Assembly (NCBI GenBank): GCA_034401795.1
Contig: CM067359.1
Coordinates: forward strand, 146,574,233 to 146,638,232
Reading direction: 5' to 3'
Source: Chaetoderma sp. LZ-2023a
Taxonomy: Eukaryota; Mollusca; Caudofoveata; Chaetodermatida; Chaetodermatidae
DNA length: 64,000 nt
Shown: one piece after another, positions 1 through 11,399 of the stretch
How the letters are laid out: the number at the start of each line of letters is the position of its first letter
Numbering within the stretch: position 1 is the stretch's first letter
Program-made: the position numbers and the translations under genes
The notes under the pieces: model-generated
Database searches by the model: none
What the model was told of the DNA's origin: nothing
Seen by the model: the letters and a program-made list of their open reading frames with translations, nothing else

Positions 1-959
1 CCCACCCTCAGGTGACTGTGTATACAGATGCATCGATGGAGGGCTGGGGAGCTTGCCTGGAAGAATCCACGATATCAGGGCTTTGGAATCTGGAACAGTC
101 ACAGGAACATATAAATCTACTGGAGCTAAGAGCAGTAGTCCTGGGCCTGGAACATTTCTTACAGAAAGTTCAGGGCAAGATTGTTCTTATTCGTTCAGAC
201 AACTCAACAGTTGTGACTTACATAAACCGCCAGGGCGGAACGAAGTCGCCCAGTCTCTGTATGATGACATGGAAACTGCTTTGTTGGTGTCTGGATCACC
301 AGATTACCTTGAAAGCAGTTCATATTCCGGGAAGGTTAAACCTGCTAGCAGACTCATTGAGCCGAAGGATGAGTGTTTTACCCACGGAATGGCAACTAAA
401 TCAATGTGTGGCGGATCGTCTGTTCGACCATTGGGGGAAACCCAACATCGATTTGTTCGCAACGAAGAAGAATGCGAAGATGACGACGTACGTCTCTCCG
501 ATTCCGGATCCAAGCGCTTTCGCAACAGATGCGTTAGCTATCAGCTGGGGGAGAATGTATGCATACGCATTCCCTCCAGCAATCCTGATTCCAAAAATTC
601 TTCAGAAAATCAGACAAGAGGAATGCCAAGTGCTTCTGATCGCCCCGGATTGGCCAAGCCGATCATGGTATACGGATCTGCTGGACCTTCTGGTCTGCAA
701 TCCGGTTCCTCTGCCTCTGATGGACGATATTATCTTCCAGGGCAAGGCCCTTCACAACAATCCGTCAATGTTCAGATTGACTGCGTGGATGTTGTCAAGG
801 AATCTAGAATTAAGGAGGGCTTTTCTGAGCAAGCAGCCATGTTTATGGCCAAAGCCAGGAGGGGGTCAACCTCCAGAGCATATAATTATAAAATCAACAG
901 ATTTGCAGAATGGTGCTCAAAAAGATGTATTGATCCAATGGATTCATCTATTCAAGTAG
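1..959 (+). CDS. RNase H and C-terminal part of DIRS reverse transcriptase protein (family A copy 1, partial)
   Basis: The frame is open from the window edge. It carries the RNase H signature: TDASMEGWGACLE (first Asp), LLELRAVVLGLEHF (Glu), RSDNSTVVTYIN (second Asp) and LADSLSRR (last Asp). After it comes the conserved stretch with NIDLFATKKN, PDPSAFATDALAISW and YAFPPAILIPK. That stretch is typical of DIRS polyproteins and is sometimes labelled methyltransferase-like; I cannot confirm that label. The frame ends inside the start of the recombinase frame. The RT domain itself lies upstream of the window. Confidence 0.9.
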   Translation, partial: HPQVTVYTDASMEGWGACLEESTISGLWNLEQSQEHINLLELRAVVLGLEHFLQKVQGKIVLIRSDNSTVVTYINRQGGTKSPSLCMMTWKLLCWCLDHQITLKAVHIPGRLNLLADSLSRRMSVLPTEWQLNQCVADRLFDHWGKPNIDLFATKKNAKMTTYVSPIPDPSAFATDALAISWGRMYAYAFPPAILIPKILQKIRQEECQVLLIAPDWPSRSWYTDLLDLLVCNPVPLPLMDDIIFQGKALHNNPSMFRLTAWMLSRNLELRRAFLSKQPCLWPKPGGGQPPEHIIIKSTDLQNGAQKDVLIQWIHLFK

Positions 960-1798
960 TAGCTGATTTCCTCTGTCACCTCTATGATGCCTATAGCCTC
1001 AAGCCTAACTCTATTGCTGGTTATAAGTCAGCATTAATGTCTGTTATTCCTTGCTTGGCTAAGAGGGGAAGTGATGAAGTAAATACATTGAATGTATTAA
1101 TTAAAGGCATGGGCAATCTAAGACCAAGGAATCCTCCTGTGATTCCGTCTTGGAGTTTATCGCTAGTGCTTCAAGTACTAGGTGATAAGCCTTTTGAACC
1201 ACTTAGTTCCATTTCTATGAAACTATTAACACTGAAGACTGTGTTTTTAATTGCTGCGGCCTCGGCTAGGCGTAGGAGTGAGATTCATGCCTTATCAGCC
1301 GAGGATGACCGTTTTGTGGTTTCAGGGGAAGGCCTTAAGCTGCTACCTAGGATTAATTTCTTGGCTAAAAATCAGTCGTTGAAATATCCAGGTCAACCTA
1401 TTATTTTGCCTGCTTTAACTAGATATGATCCTAATTCTAAAGCATGGTGTCCCGTCCGGGCGCTGCGCCGGTACAAACAACGTACGGCGGCATGGCGCAC
1501 CGACCAGTCAGCGTTATGGTTGTCATATATTGAACCCCATGGGAGGGCTTCTAAGGACACCATTTCCAGGTGGATTGTGGAATGCATTCAGTTTTGCCAT
1601 AAATCCGCCACCGGGAAGCAGGTTGACGTGGCCAAGGCTCACAGTGTCCGCGGCGTAGTGACATCCACGGCCCTATTTAATGGGGTCCCTGTGGATGATA
1701 TTATGTCGGTGGCTCAGTGGCACTGTGAGTCAAGTTTTACAGACCATTATCTCCGTGACACCTCTAATCCTCTCGCCTTGTCGGTTTTGAAAAAATAA
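53..1798 (+). CDS. DIRS tyrosine recombinase frame (family A copy 1)
   Basis: The recombinase domain occupies about 812-1798. It has an N-terminal SAM-like core-binding part (SRAYNYKINRFAEWC) and a catalytic part with the family residues in order: Arg in ASARRRSEIHAL, HxxR in KAHSVRGVV, Trp/His in SVAQWHCE and the Tyr nucleophile in TDHYLRDTSNP. Tyrosine recombinases of this type integrate the circular DNA copy of the element without duplicating the target. The part of the open frame before about 812 overlaps the RNase H gene in another frame, and I do not claim that it is translated. Confidence 0.88.
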   Translation: MPGRIHDIRALESGTVTGTYKSTGAKSSSPGPGTFLTESSGQDCSYSFRQLNSCDLHKPPGRNEVAQSLYDDMETALLVSGSPDYLESSSYSGKVKPASRLIEPKDECFTHGMATKSMCGGSSVRPLGETQHRFVRNEEECEDDDVRLSDSGSKRFRNRCVSYQLGENVCIRIPSSNPDSKNSSENQTRGMPSASDRPGLAKPIMVYGSAGPSGLQSGSSASDGRYYLPGQGPSQQSVNVQIDCVDVVKESRIKEGFSEQAAMFMAKARRGSTSRAYNYKINRFAEWCSKRCIDPMDSSIQVVADFLCHLYDAYSLKPNSIAGYKSALMSVIPCLAKRGSDEVNTLNVLIKGMGNLRPRNPPVIPSWSLSLVLQVLGDKPFEPLSSISMKLLTLKTVFLIAAASARRRSEIHALSAEDDRFVVSGEGLKLLPRINFLAKNQSLKYPGQPIILPALTRYDPNSKAWCPVRALRRYKQRTAAWRTDQSALWLSYIEPHGRASKDTISRWIVECIQFCHKSATGKQVDVAKAHSVRGVVTSTALFNGVPVDDIMSVAQWHCESSFTDHYLRDTSNPLALSVLKK

Positions 1799-2329
1799 AT
1801 CGGTTTATATTTTTTGAGGTGATTTCCTCATTACTTATATATATCACAATTAATTTATGGAAACACCCACTTTTTTGGGCCTGCATCAGTCTTTACCGAT
1901 GGGAAGATGATGTCAGCAGCCATTTTCAACAAGGTCAGTCTTGTTCATGTGTTGTCCGTTGTTGATTGTATTGTCACGATTACCCGTTATTAATATGGTA
2001 ATGGTTTGTGTATTTGTGTGGTTCATTGTTGAGAGTTACGAAAATGGAGCTTTTTCGTCTCTGTCCTGTAGTACATGGCACTTGTACGTAGAGAGCGTAT
2101 AGGACATTGAGGTCAGTCGACTCTTCCTCCCAGGAAGGAGGGGGGGGAGCGCATATGACATTCGGTCATCTCTCATACATCGGTCGTGTTATCCGATGGT
2201 TAGTCAAATCCTGACTGTTTTTTCTTACAGTTTCAGAAGTTTAAGTGCCTTAAACGCAGAAAAGCGTATTGGGATGAGCTGGTCTTTTGACCTCGCCTCC
2301 CTCCCGCCAGATTCACTTTCGAATTCTGG

Positions 2330-2429
2330 CAATATCAAAAGTATTAGGGAGGTAAGTATACTCTTGAAGTGAAATAAACGAAATCTAGGATTTCTTTTTT
2401 CACGAGAGAGTTGATACTTACCTCCCTAG
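2330..2429 (+). repeat. Internal complementary region of DIRS family A copy 1
   Basis: The first half is the reverse complement of the element's left terminus (as seen at 35851-35895) and the second half is the reverse complement of its right terminus (2655-2713). The two meet at GTGAAATAAACG. This is the expected internal complementary region of DIRS elements, which is thought to template the joining of the ends into a circle. Confidence 0.88.
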
Positions 2430-2440
2430 ATACGGACCCG

Positions 2441-2461
2441 GCCTCTCCACCCCACAGAGGC
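2441..2461 (+). other. Conserved hairpin after the internal complementary region
   Basis: GCCTCT pairs with AGAGGC around the loop CCACCCCAC. The same hairpin position and loop recur in the other DIRS copies at 14617, 22502, 42635 and 44852, with paired substitutions in the stem. Confidence 0.7.
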
Positions 2462-2496
2462 TCGGTCTTCAGGCTCTTAATAGTTGCATGTGTGTC

Positions 2497-2713
2497 AGCC
2501 AATAATCTAGTCAGAGGAAGTGCTAGTCTGCGCATGCGCGGTGGTGGGGCTGGCATCCGCCAGACTACGCTCTGACTCCCTGCCCAGTAGGGGCACCTAA
2601 CTGTTTTAAATCTGAGTGTTTATTGAGTGAAAGCCAATATTTAGCAATATCAAAAGTATTAGGGAGGTAAGTATCAACTCTCTCGTGAAAAAAGAAATCC
2701 TAGATTTCGTTTA
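2497..2713 (+). repeat. Right inverted terminal repeat and terminus, DIRS family A copy 1
   Basis: Positions 2497-2674 are the inverted counterpart of the family A left terminal repeat (35866-36043), including the GCGCATGCGC palindrome and the AGGGAGGTAAGTAT core. The last 39 bases are unique to the right end and are mirrored only in the internal complementary region. Confidence 0.88.
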
Positions 2714-3541
2714 ATTTCAGATGAGGACCCCAGGGGACCCCCAGATTTTACAATGGGACCCCCAAATCTGAGTGTTGGGTCCTTGGGACCCCCAAAATCA
2801 GATGTTGTGGGCAACAATGGACACAGCCCTAACTAAGCTTATATGTCTGGAATTTAATGAATATCCATATGGTATGGTCATACCGGCCTCTGTTATAGTC
2901 TTGTGGAATGTCCATTTACAGACCAAGAAAATGCAATTCTTTACAATTTACCGCTGAATGACTGGCTCGATAACCGAACCAGTCATTCCAGCGATAAATT
3001 TTCAAAAAATTATATGCTCTTGCCCTTTAAATGGACAAAAGGCAGATATTTAAATTTTCTTGATCAAATTTGACTATTAAAGGATTACGGTTAACGTGTA
3101 AGATACAGTGTCTTGAATGTGTTGATACTAATTTGCCAGGAAAAGCCCAGTATGCTTGAATTGAAAATATTCACTAATGGGCGTCTTGATATTGTAACTT
3201 TGCGACAATTCTACGGTTCAAAGTTACATCTTGTTTCATGTAATTATGCTATTTATTAATAGTTCGCTGGTCAAAATCTGCTTCTGCAGTTGTCTCGAGT
3301 ATTGGCCATTTGCAGGCCAAGAGAAGACTATTTCTTAAAATTTGGCACTGGAATACCTGCACGTTGACTGATTACAGTCTTCCAGTGGTAAATTAAAAAA
3401 ATAGCCTTCTCTTGGCCTGCAAATGGACATTTAATAAACGAAATCTTTCTCGTTTCATGACCAGATATGATGCTTAACGGGTTATGCGGGTAGACGTTTT
3501 CATTCCATTGTGTGTTAACTTCATGTTTTCACCTGTTAAAG
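2714..3541. repeat. Intronic or upstream stretch with GGGACCCCC-rich repeat and foldback MITE fragments
   Basis: Positions 2716-2805 hold an irregular repeat of GGGACCCCC(A)AA. Two foldback pieces follow, at about 2905-3050 and 3303-3432. Each has arms that end near the outer sequence GTCCATTT(G/A)CAG and meet at a centre near ACTGGCTCGATAACCGAACC. They belong to the same MITE family as the complete copies at 18859 and 49858. Nothing else recognisable is present. Confidence 0.55.
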
Positions 3542-3618
3542 GTGATGAAGATGAGGAATCCAATGAAACCTCTGAGCAGGCTGAAAATGAAGATGAAAAC
3601 CAAGTTACAATCATAGTG
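3542..3618 (+). CDS. NO VEIN-like gene, acidic exon
   Basis: The exon opens after TTAAAG and closes at GTG before GTGAGT. It encodes an acidic stretch (DEDEESNETSEQ, then QVTIIV) that precedes the ATPase domain. It begins with the last two bases of a split codon and ends on a codon boundary, as the next exon requires. The acceptor has only a weak pyrimidine tract, so the left border is the least certain in the gene. Confidence 0.6.
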
Positions 3619-4040
3619 GTGAGTAGGAGCTCAAGTTGAAATCTGTTTTTAATTGATAGTTGAAATGATACCATTAAATGTATTGTCGGGATCTAATCTG
3701 TCAGTCAAATATCTGACGTCATAATCAAATATGTCACTTGTCCATCAGGAAAGTGGCAATGTTCTATAACTAAACTGTCTGAATTGTGTTCAATAAGCAT
3801 TCTGCTAAATATTTTGAAAATAATTTAACTGTGAGCTGTTGCTGCCATAAGAAAAGTTTTCAGCAGCTTGCCTGTATATATTGTTACTTTGAAATTTAGA
3901 TTCTTGGTATTCCTGCTTCAAAGTTTCAAATCTAGGCAAATAGGTGTAGAAGTACTAGATAGTAGGAGGAGCTTAGCTAGAAATGGTCATGGCCTAGCTA
4001 AACATGAATTCCACTATGCGTGTCTTGATTGGTTTTCTAG

Positions 4041-4277
4041 GATCCCTGCCGTGACCTCATCGAGATAATTCGTCGTGATGAGTTTGGCGAAGGTGTTGAG
4101 TTAAGTCCTGATGCACAGAAACTAATGACTGTTCAGCATGAGCGTCTCGGTCGAACGTTAGAGCGTCTTTCACGTGACCTCTATAGCAAGGACACACACT
4201 TTGTTCTGGAGCTGGTACAGAACGCGGATGACAACCCATATCCAGCAGAACTATTGACTAATGCATCTGCAAATGTA
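4041..4277 (+). CDS. NO VEIN-like gene, exon with the ATPase N-box
   Basis: The exon has 79 codons with strong borders (TTTTCTAG before, GTAAGT after), phase 0 at both ends. It encodes CRDLIEIIRRDEFG, then GRTLERLSRDLYSKD and the N-box ELVQNADDN. The N-box Glu and Asn are the residues that activate water and bind Mg-ATP in GHKL ATPases. DLYSKDTHFVLELVQNADDN is close to the NO VEIN and sacsin-like consensus. This is the exon that identifies the gene. Confidence 0.88.
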
Positions 4278-4499
4278 GTAAGTATAATAACAACTTGACT
4301 GCATTCAGAGGAGGTGTTGACGCACGCGTTTACTGTCTATTATGCCAATTCCCTTAGTGACCCTTTGACCTAGGTAGTTGTCCCTTTGATCTGAATCACA
4401 AATCACCTCTACCTCACACTTTGAATGGATGTGCCAATCTTGGCCATTTTTATCTCGCATTTTCACGAAGTTGAAAAAAGAGATTTTGGGAGAGGGGGA

Positions 4500-5295
4500 A
4501 AAAATGTCGACGTTGACGTCTGGACAGGTTAATCTTTTTAAAATAACATTTGTGGTTATCTGATTTTTTTTTAAATTACACAGATGTGTTCTATGGGATG
4601 CTTAGGACTAGTCTGAATCAAAATTATATTTATTTTATAATTTTTCCATAATTTTATCATGTTTGAACATAGAATATTTTATGTGCCAAGAGTTATCTTT
4701 CTTGGCTTTGTTACACTTTTTTAAAACAACATTTGCACCCACAAGGGGATATCCGATTTAAAAAAACCCATCACAGATTTGTTCTATACGATGCTTAGGA
4801 CCAGTCCACGTCAAAAAGAAATCGACTTTCAAATTTGTTCCAGATTTTTTGTTTGCCGTTTGAACTTTAACTATTTTAATGTGAATTTGCATGCAGGTTA
4901 TATCCTGATTATGGTTCTTGGCTGTGTTAAAGCTTTTTCAAATGACATTTACACCCACAAGGGGTTGGGAGATTTGAATAAAACTTCACAGATTTGTTCC
5001 ATACAATGCTTAAGACTAGTCCACATCGAAAGGAAATCGACTGACATTTTTCCAGATTTGTTCACCATTTGATTATTTTATTGTCTAACTTGTATACCGG
5101 TTGTGTGGCCAGGGATAGGTTTTGGTTGCGTTAAGCTTTTTTTAAATGACATTTACATCAACAAGGGATTATGCGATTTGAATAAAACTTCACAGAGATG
5201 TTCTATACAATGCTTAGGACTTGTCCCCATAAAAAGTAAATTGATTTTCAAAGTTTTTCATATTTTTTCACCGTTTGAACTTTGATTATTTTAAA
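4500..5295 (+). repeat. Tandem repeat, unit about 205 bp, first block
   Basis: The landmark TGCTTAGGACCAGTCC(A/C) recurs near 4599, 4791, 5007 and 5212. Between landmarks lie ACATTTACACCCACAAGGGG and TTGAATAAAACTTCACAGAT. Spacing is 192-216 bases. The array resumes at 6470, so it was split by an insertion. Confidence 0.75.
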
Positions 5296-6469
5296 GCCGC
5301 AAGTCTCACTCCCTGGGTTGAGATGAAATTAATACCCTATGAGGCGGAGCTTCTATGATGACGTGTATGGCGCATGCGTGATAAGTAGCAACACAGTCTG
5401 ACAGCTCAGCTGTACACGGCCTTATTCTATATACCTAGATGACTGGTTTACTATAGAGTAGGGTAATCCACCCTATGCATAGTAGCACTATACACATGTG
5501 TAGTACCAGTATTTTCACGTACTCCTTTAAAAGGATTTATTTAATTAATTTATCATTAACTGTCTGACTGCTGCAGTAGTGTCAACTGACAATAACTCTG
5601 GAACTGCTGAATATTTTGAAAACAGTTTGACTGAAAGTGGTTGGTGGCTATGTTAGTCAAATTGTTTCCAAAATATTCAGCATATATCCAGAGTTAAACC
5701 CTATGGAAAATGTAAGCTGCAGAAATTCAGCAGTTAAACAGTTACGCCAATTTATCTGACAATACATTTAGCTCGGTATTGCGGTATTAGCCAGTTTTAT
5801 CAGATAGTGATGCATGTAGTATTCTTAATGTGGTCATTTGGAAATGGTAATGAGGATATCTGTTACTGTCAAATGCAGCAACAGTTTTCTGCAACACTTG
5901 TCACACTGACATCAAAAGATTAATTGTTACAAAGCCAGTATTAGAAAGGCTAGTATACAGTTTACAAACACTGTTGCTGGAGGCTGTTGCTGCCTAACAG
6001 CTTACACCACCCTTATTTGCAGTTATAGGCAATAAAACCCCACTTTTTATCAAGGTAATACGTTTGTTTATTACTGCATGTTCTCTCTTCACATATGACG
6101 TGGGATAATACACGTGACTGCTATCAGCTGTTTACACTCATAAATCATTCAGAGCCCACTATAAATCATTCAGAGCCCACTTTCCCGCAATATGATGTCA
6201 CAGCTTTAGCTCCGGCCACTAAATTCAAATTTTAATCGGCTCATGTTTGTTTGAACTAATTTTCATTTAAATCAATATTTTCCAACAATTTCTTCGATGT
6301 GACAGTACCAGTGCTATACCAAGAATGTCCTGTGCACATATCTAAGAAATGTGTAAGGGTTTTATACCTTATTTTCTAAAATATTCTACCTAGATGTGAA
6401 AGGTGTTTAGATTTTGAGAAATGTGACACCAGCGTCATCTGGTGCCTTTTAAAGTGAAGGTGGGCCTTT
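5296..6469. mobile_element. Unidentified insertion splitting the 205-bp tandem repeat, with an internal foldback MITE
   Basis: The repeat unit breaks off at GATTATTTTAAAG and resumes at CTTTAAGGCTGATTTG, which suggests a short TTTAA-like duplication. Inside, 5561-5754 is a foldback of about 190 bp: outer ends TTAACTGTCTGACTGCTG and GCAGTTAAACAGTTAC, with inner arms sharing GAATATTTTGAAAACA. The rest holds no ORF that I recognise. Superfamily unassigned. Confidence 0.45.
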
Positions 6470-6905
6470 AAGGCTGATTTGTATGCAGGTTATATATTCG
6501 GGTATAGGTTTTTGCCGCGTTAAGTTTTTTAAAACGACATTTACACCCACAAGGGGTTATGCGATTTGAATAAAACTTCGCAGATTTATTCTATACCATG
6601 CTTAGGACCAGGTCACGTCCAAAGGAAATTGACTTTGACATTTTTTCTGGAATTTTTCATTGTTTGAACTCTGATTATTTTATGGGTGATTTGTATGCAG
6701 ATTATATATCTTGGTTATGATTCTTGGCTGAGTTAAGTTTTTTTAAAACGACATTTGCACCCACATGGGGGATATCGGATTTCAGTCAAACTTCACAGAT
6801 TTCTTCTATACCATGCTTATGACTAGCCCACATCAAAAGGAAATTGATTTTTTTTTTTGGTGTTTTAGGCCTGATTTGCATCCTTGTTATATATATTATG
6901 CTGCG
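6470..6905 (+). repeat. Tandem repeat, unit about 205 bp, second block
   Basis: Two further units have landmarks near 6599 and 6813. They continue the array that stops at 5295. Confidence 0.7.
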
Positions 6906-8594
6906 ATTAAAGTTTTTTCAAATGGCAATTTAATCAGCAAAGACTTGACTTTGAAACTTGAAACCATGGAGATGATTATGCATATGGGCAAGGATGTGCA
7001 TGACACTTGGAATTTTGTTCTGACCCCGCCAGGGCTGGGCCCAGGGGTCAAAAGTAGCCAGTAATTATCGATTGTAATGCAACTCATCCTAGACCATTTC
7101 AGATAGAAACTTGAAACTTTGGGAATGATTGCACATATAGCCAGGGATGTGCATGACACTTGGAATTTTGGTATGACCCCAGGGGTACAGTCCTGGGGGT
7201 GGGGACTGTTGGTAAAAAATTAAATTGATCTAAATGTGATCATGCCACATATCATTTTCAAGCCAATGATGAGTAGACTACAGTACAAGGAATTATTTCG
7301 ATCTTGGGTCAAACTGAGGATAGGGGGCGTGGTCAAAAGTGCGCACCAATCAATTGTAATGTAACTCCTAGACCATTTCACATCCAAATATGTATTATGC
7401 TGATTGTTTTTGAAAATGTTTCTTCTTTTTTTCAAACTATGAACTTAGCTTATGTCTGGACCATTTGCCTTTCGGTTAGCCCCAGGGTGTCAGTTGTCAT
7501 TACAATGAGTAATGACTTCAGGTTATTCCTTGGCAGAAAGGAATTATGGTTCAGTCTCCAAGCTATGCTTTCCCAATGGGTAATACCTTAGGTGTTTTGA
7601 ATCAGCATGTTGATTGTCAAATTTCAAAAATGTATCCGGTGGTCCATCATATCATGTGATCTACAATTAATATACAGTGCATGTAAGCAGTACTCAGTAC
7701 ACTCAAGTCAGGAATGGACCTGAGGGAGCTAAGGATTTCGGCTGAGGACAAGACACAGTGGGCAAAAGTGAAGGAGTGATTGCAGCTCTACCGTATTTCG
7801 CTTAATAGTAGCCTAGGCTTCTATTAGGACAAGAGGTGTTCAATTTCCAACCAAACATCTCTGAGAAAGGGGGTGTGGGCTTATATTACAGAGTTTTCCC
7901 AAAAAAGTTCTAAAATTGATACCACGGAAATTCAACATATTTTCTCCCGTAAAAATTCCCACCGCCTACGTTTAATGTATACCTCAAAACATCATACATA
8001 CACACAGGTAAGCTATTTACTATCTTCTGATAGCTCTTGTGGAATTTGGTATGACTCCATGGGTATGACCCTGGTTGTGGGGAAATGTGGGCAAAAAAAT
8101 ATAATTTTTCCAAACGTGGCCATATCACATACCATTTTGAAGCAAATAATGAGTACAAGGAATTATTTTGATCTTGGGTCAAACTGAGGGTAGGGGGCGG
8201 GGTCGAAAGGGGGCACCAATCGATTGTAGCGCAACTCCTAGACCATTTCCCATAGAAACTTTCGGTATGATTACACATATGGCTAGGGATTTGCATGACA
8301 CATTGGAATTTTGATATCACCCCCAGGGGTCGGGGAAATGGTGGGCAGAAAATAAATTTTATCAAATGTGGTCATGTCACATATCATTTTTCACCTTGTA
8401 GTTACTAGACTACAGTACAACAAATTATGTTCTTGAATCAATTCGAGGGCAGTGACCAGGGGTCAAATGGGCAATCTAATTTTTATATATGTACATGGCT
8501 TGGACATTATTCTTTTGCAGTATATTTAGTCCTGGGCAGACCCATTCCTGCAACAGCCGGATCCTGCGGTAACTTAAAAATGCGAGATTTTGGT
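6906..8594. repeat. Degenerate interspersed repeats in the intron
   Basis: The phrases CCTAGACCATTTC and TGCATGACACTTGGAATTTTG recur at 6995, 7092-7165 and 8238-8312, and GATCTTGGGTCAAACTGAGG recurs at 7300 and 8170. These are internal, diverged repeats of one older dispersed element. Position 7791 starts a copy of the TA-CCGTATTTCGCTTAAT end that is also found at 31834. No gene is visible here. Confidence 0.5.
7791..8016 (+). mobile_element. Single end of the CCGTATTTCGC inverted-repeat element
   Basis: TACCGTATTTCGCTTAAT is followed by GCCTAGGCTTCTATTAGG and GGTGTTCAATTTCC, and on to AATGTATACCTCAAAACATCA. It is the same over about 220 bases as the left end at 31834-32045. The other end is not seen here. 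Confidence 0.65.
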
Positions 8595-9378
8595 TTTCAC
8601 ATCATGAGAACATACTTACCTCCCTAACACTCTTGATATACTAGAATATCCGCTCTAAATTCAATAATATTCAGAATTATAAAAAGTTAGGTGGAAGTAC
8701 ACAGTCATGCACATGACAGACCCCACCCACTGTGCATGCGCATACCAGTATTTCCGTTTTCTAATATATTGGCTGAAAGCAACTTGTGAAAAATCTTCAC
8801 AGGCTCTTTATCGAGAATTTTCTCTTTAAATCATCCTATTCCATCATGGCTGATGCTAAAGTGTTGGAGGAGGAGTCCTCGTCATCTGCTAAGGTGATAT
8901 TGTTCCATATATTTATCTGTATTCTCTCTTGTGTGTGCATGGGTTCTCGAATATATATGATTTGATATTATATTATTCGGGATGTATGAATGTCTAATAT
9001 CTAGATATTTCTTGCACTCTTTTCTGACGTCCCCTCTCCTTGAAGAAGCTTTTGCATTGAGGTTTAATGTCATAATCAACCAGAGTTTTTTCTCTTTCCT
9101 TGATGTCATAATCTTAGTTTAGAGAAGTCTGTGATGTGTTTATCACCCTTTATTATGATGGTGGAGAGATATCTAGTCATAATCTTTCTCTCTCTCTTAA
9201 TTTGGGATCCTGGTTGTGATTGGTTTTTATTAACTAGAGAAGTCGGGTGTCCCGTCAGGGTTGTCTGTAATAAAAGTGGATGTCTTCTCTCGATTTTGTT
9301 CTTTTTCTGTACTAATAGTCAATTAACAAGGTTTTGCAAACTATAATACTCATTGTCTTCGTATCCTTTTCCTTTCAG

Positions 9379-11352
9379 AGTTCATGTCCATCTTGTCTGA
9401 AGCCTATGAAGGCTAGATTCTTCCCCCACCCTTGCCATCTGTGTTCAGCTTGTAGGATAACTAACAAATGTGTCATTTGTAAAGAGTGGTGGGGGTGTGT
9501 GAATCTAACCTCTGAATTCTTCTGTTCCCAGGCTAAGCTGACGGCTGAGGAGGGCAAGAAGACTAAGAAGGAGGGTAAGAAGAAGGCCTCTGAGAAGGGT
9601 GAGCTCGAGGCCTTCAAGGTTGAGTTAGTGAGTGAGATGCGCAGGACTTTGAAAGACCTGATGCCTGACATGCTTCGCGGCTTGTTGTTGCCTGGCACAG
9701 GTGTTTCAACTTCCTGCGCGTCGACTTCAGTGCAGGTAGTCCCTGCACCTCCGTAGATCCCGTCCCTGGATCATGCCCTACTAGCTCGGGCAAAGTGTTT
9801 AGTGATCCAGGGGTGGCCGTCTTGGACCCAGGCTCGATGTTCGCATCGCCTGGTGTTCCAGCGGCGTGAGCAGCATCAGGCGGGACCCGACCAGCGGTCC
9901 TGACCACAATCACTCGCGGAGTAACCTCATCATCTGCTTTCGAGCATTCTCCTGGTCAGTCTGGGTTAGTTTTCCTTACTAATCCAGAGTCTAACTTTCC
10001 TGACCAGGAAGATGATGAAGACTACCTGCTCGGGCCACAGGATGAGCATGAAGACATGGATGCGAGCGTCTACACTCCTCTTATGGGGAGCGCGACCGCT
10101 CGCACCTATGGCACTGTTCCCTCGGGAGGAGGTTTCATGATTCAGCCTGTGGGCCGGTTTGGAGCAGACGGCCGCCCGTATAAGATTCCACGCTTAGACG
10201 TGGAATCTCATACGGACGTTCCGGGCCGCGCTGGTGTGCATGAACCCACACACACAAGCGCGGCCTTGGTGCCTGGTCAGTCTATGGAGAATGTTATGCC
10301 AGCCCTCGCGGGCCCGTATACATTCCCTGGGCACCCAGGTTCGTCTATCGCCTCCTCGGCCTTGCCTGCGAATGCCATTGAAGATGACGAGAGCCCGCTG
10401 CTCGTCGGCAATTTGCAGGTAGCCATGGATGAAGACTGATCAGAAGCGTGTGCGTGGCTCCTCACTGTCAGATCAGAGCCCTCCGTGGATGAGACGGCCG
10501 CTGGTAACCCTCGGGCATGGTTACAGGCAAAGCCGTTGGCCAGCACGACTCTGTCCCTGCCGTATGCTGTTCTCGGCGGCAGAGGAGTCGATAAGACCGA
10601 AAGGTCGCCTAGGTCGCCTCGCGAAGGCCCCCCACGAGGTTGCTAGACCGCGGACGACCGCGCCGCTCTGGGGGAAGATACGCGGCCGTGTTCCCGTGCT
10701 GACACGGGAACATTGTGCCCGGGCACTAAGCGCTCGGCTAATGCTGCTTTGCGCGACACCGAGGAGAGTTCACGAGCGGCGATTAGTGCGCTGTCTCATG
10801 TCTCTCAGCTGCTATCTGGGGTAGTAGCAGCTTCGGTGCAGCAACAGCCTAGTCCTGTGACAGTCCAGCGAGCCATCCAGGTTGGCATCAACCTGGCGGT
10901 GGACTGTCTGACCTAGGTCAGTCACAAAGTCGCTGAGACCGAGGCACACTTTTTCGTTGGACAATTTGTGCCCATCTCATCAGCTCAAGTCGCGCTTGTT
11001 GCAAGCGCCGATGGCGGGCCCTGGTCTCTTTGGAGGTGAAGGTTGTCGGCACCTCCAAGAGACAGTGACTTTAGTGAACAAGCAGAGAGTGCTGCGCGCA
11101 CAGTTTGAAGTGCTGCGCAGAGAACACGTGCATGTTCAGCCCTCGGCTGCTCGACAGCAGTACGCTCATGGCGGTGCTGGCATTGTCAGAGGCCAGCAGG
11201 CCGGCCGGGTTCAGAGACCGCGTCAGCCGCAGCGTGCTGTTGTACATCAGCCAGCGCCCCAAGCGCAGCCAGCCAGACAGCAGCCCGCGCACCGTGGTGC
11301 ACGTGGCGCTGGTCGCGGCGCACGAGGAGCTGCGCGTGGTAACAGGGCCTGA
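9379..11352 (+). pseudogene. Gag-like region, DIRS family B copy 1
   Basis: The N-terminal Cys/His module reads SCPSC, then HPCHLCSAC, then CVICKEWW, matching the module at the head of the family A and C gag regions. A lysine-rich stretch follows (KKTKKEGKKKASEKG), then a segment like the family A EMRRTLKDLMPDMLRG, a long low-complexity middle and an Arg/Gly-rich tail (GARGAGRGARG) expected to bind nucleic acid. The region is decayed and does not read as one frame. Confidence 0.75.
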
Positions 11353-11399
11353 TGGGCTAAACATTTTTTCCGGTTACCACAAGTACCACTCGGGTGTTG

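Larger units (their letters stand above)
1..2713 (+). mobile_element. DIRS-type retroelement, family A copy 1 (3' half; 5' part lies outside the window)
   Basis: This is the 3' portion of a tyrosine-recombinase (YR) retroelement. It matches 40196-42906 almost base for base; by eye there are about 20 differences in the first 1.8 kb, roughly 1 percent, so both copies are young. Parts in order are the end of the RT/RNase H frame, the YR frame, a 0.5 kb untranslated stretch, the internal complementary region, a hairpin and the right inverted terminal repeat. The right edge falls at GATTTCGTTTA, the same edge as the copies ending at 22771 and 42906. No target duplication can be judged because the left end is not in view. 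Confidence 0.93.

Noticed and set aside
304-525. Minus-strand frame inside the DIRS RNase H region (also at 40498-40719)
   Set aside because: It is a shadow of the sense coding sequence in two near-identical copies, with no independent support.
8846-8892. Host first exon
   Set aside because: The ATG-led leader lies inside DIRS family B and has counterparts in the other DIRS copies, so it belongs to the element.
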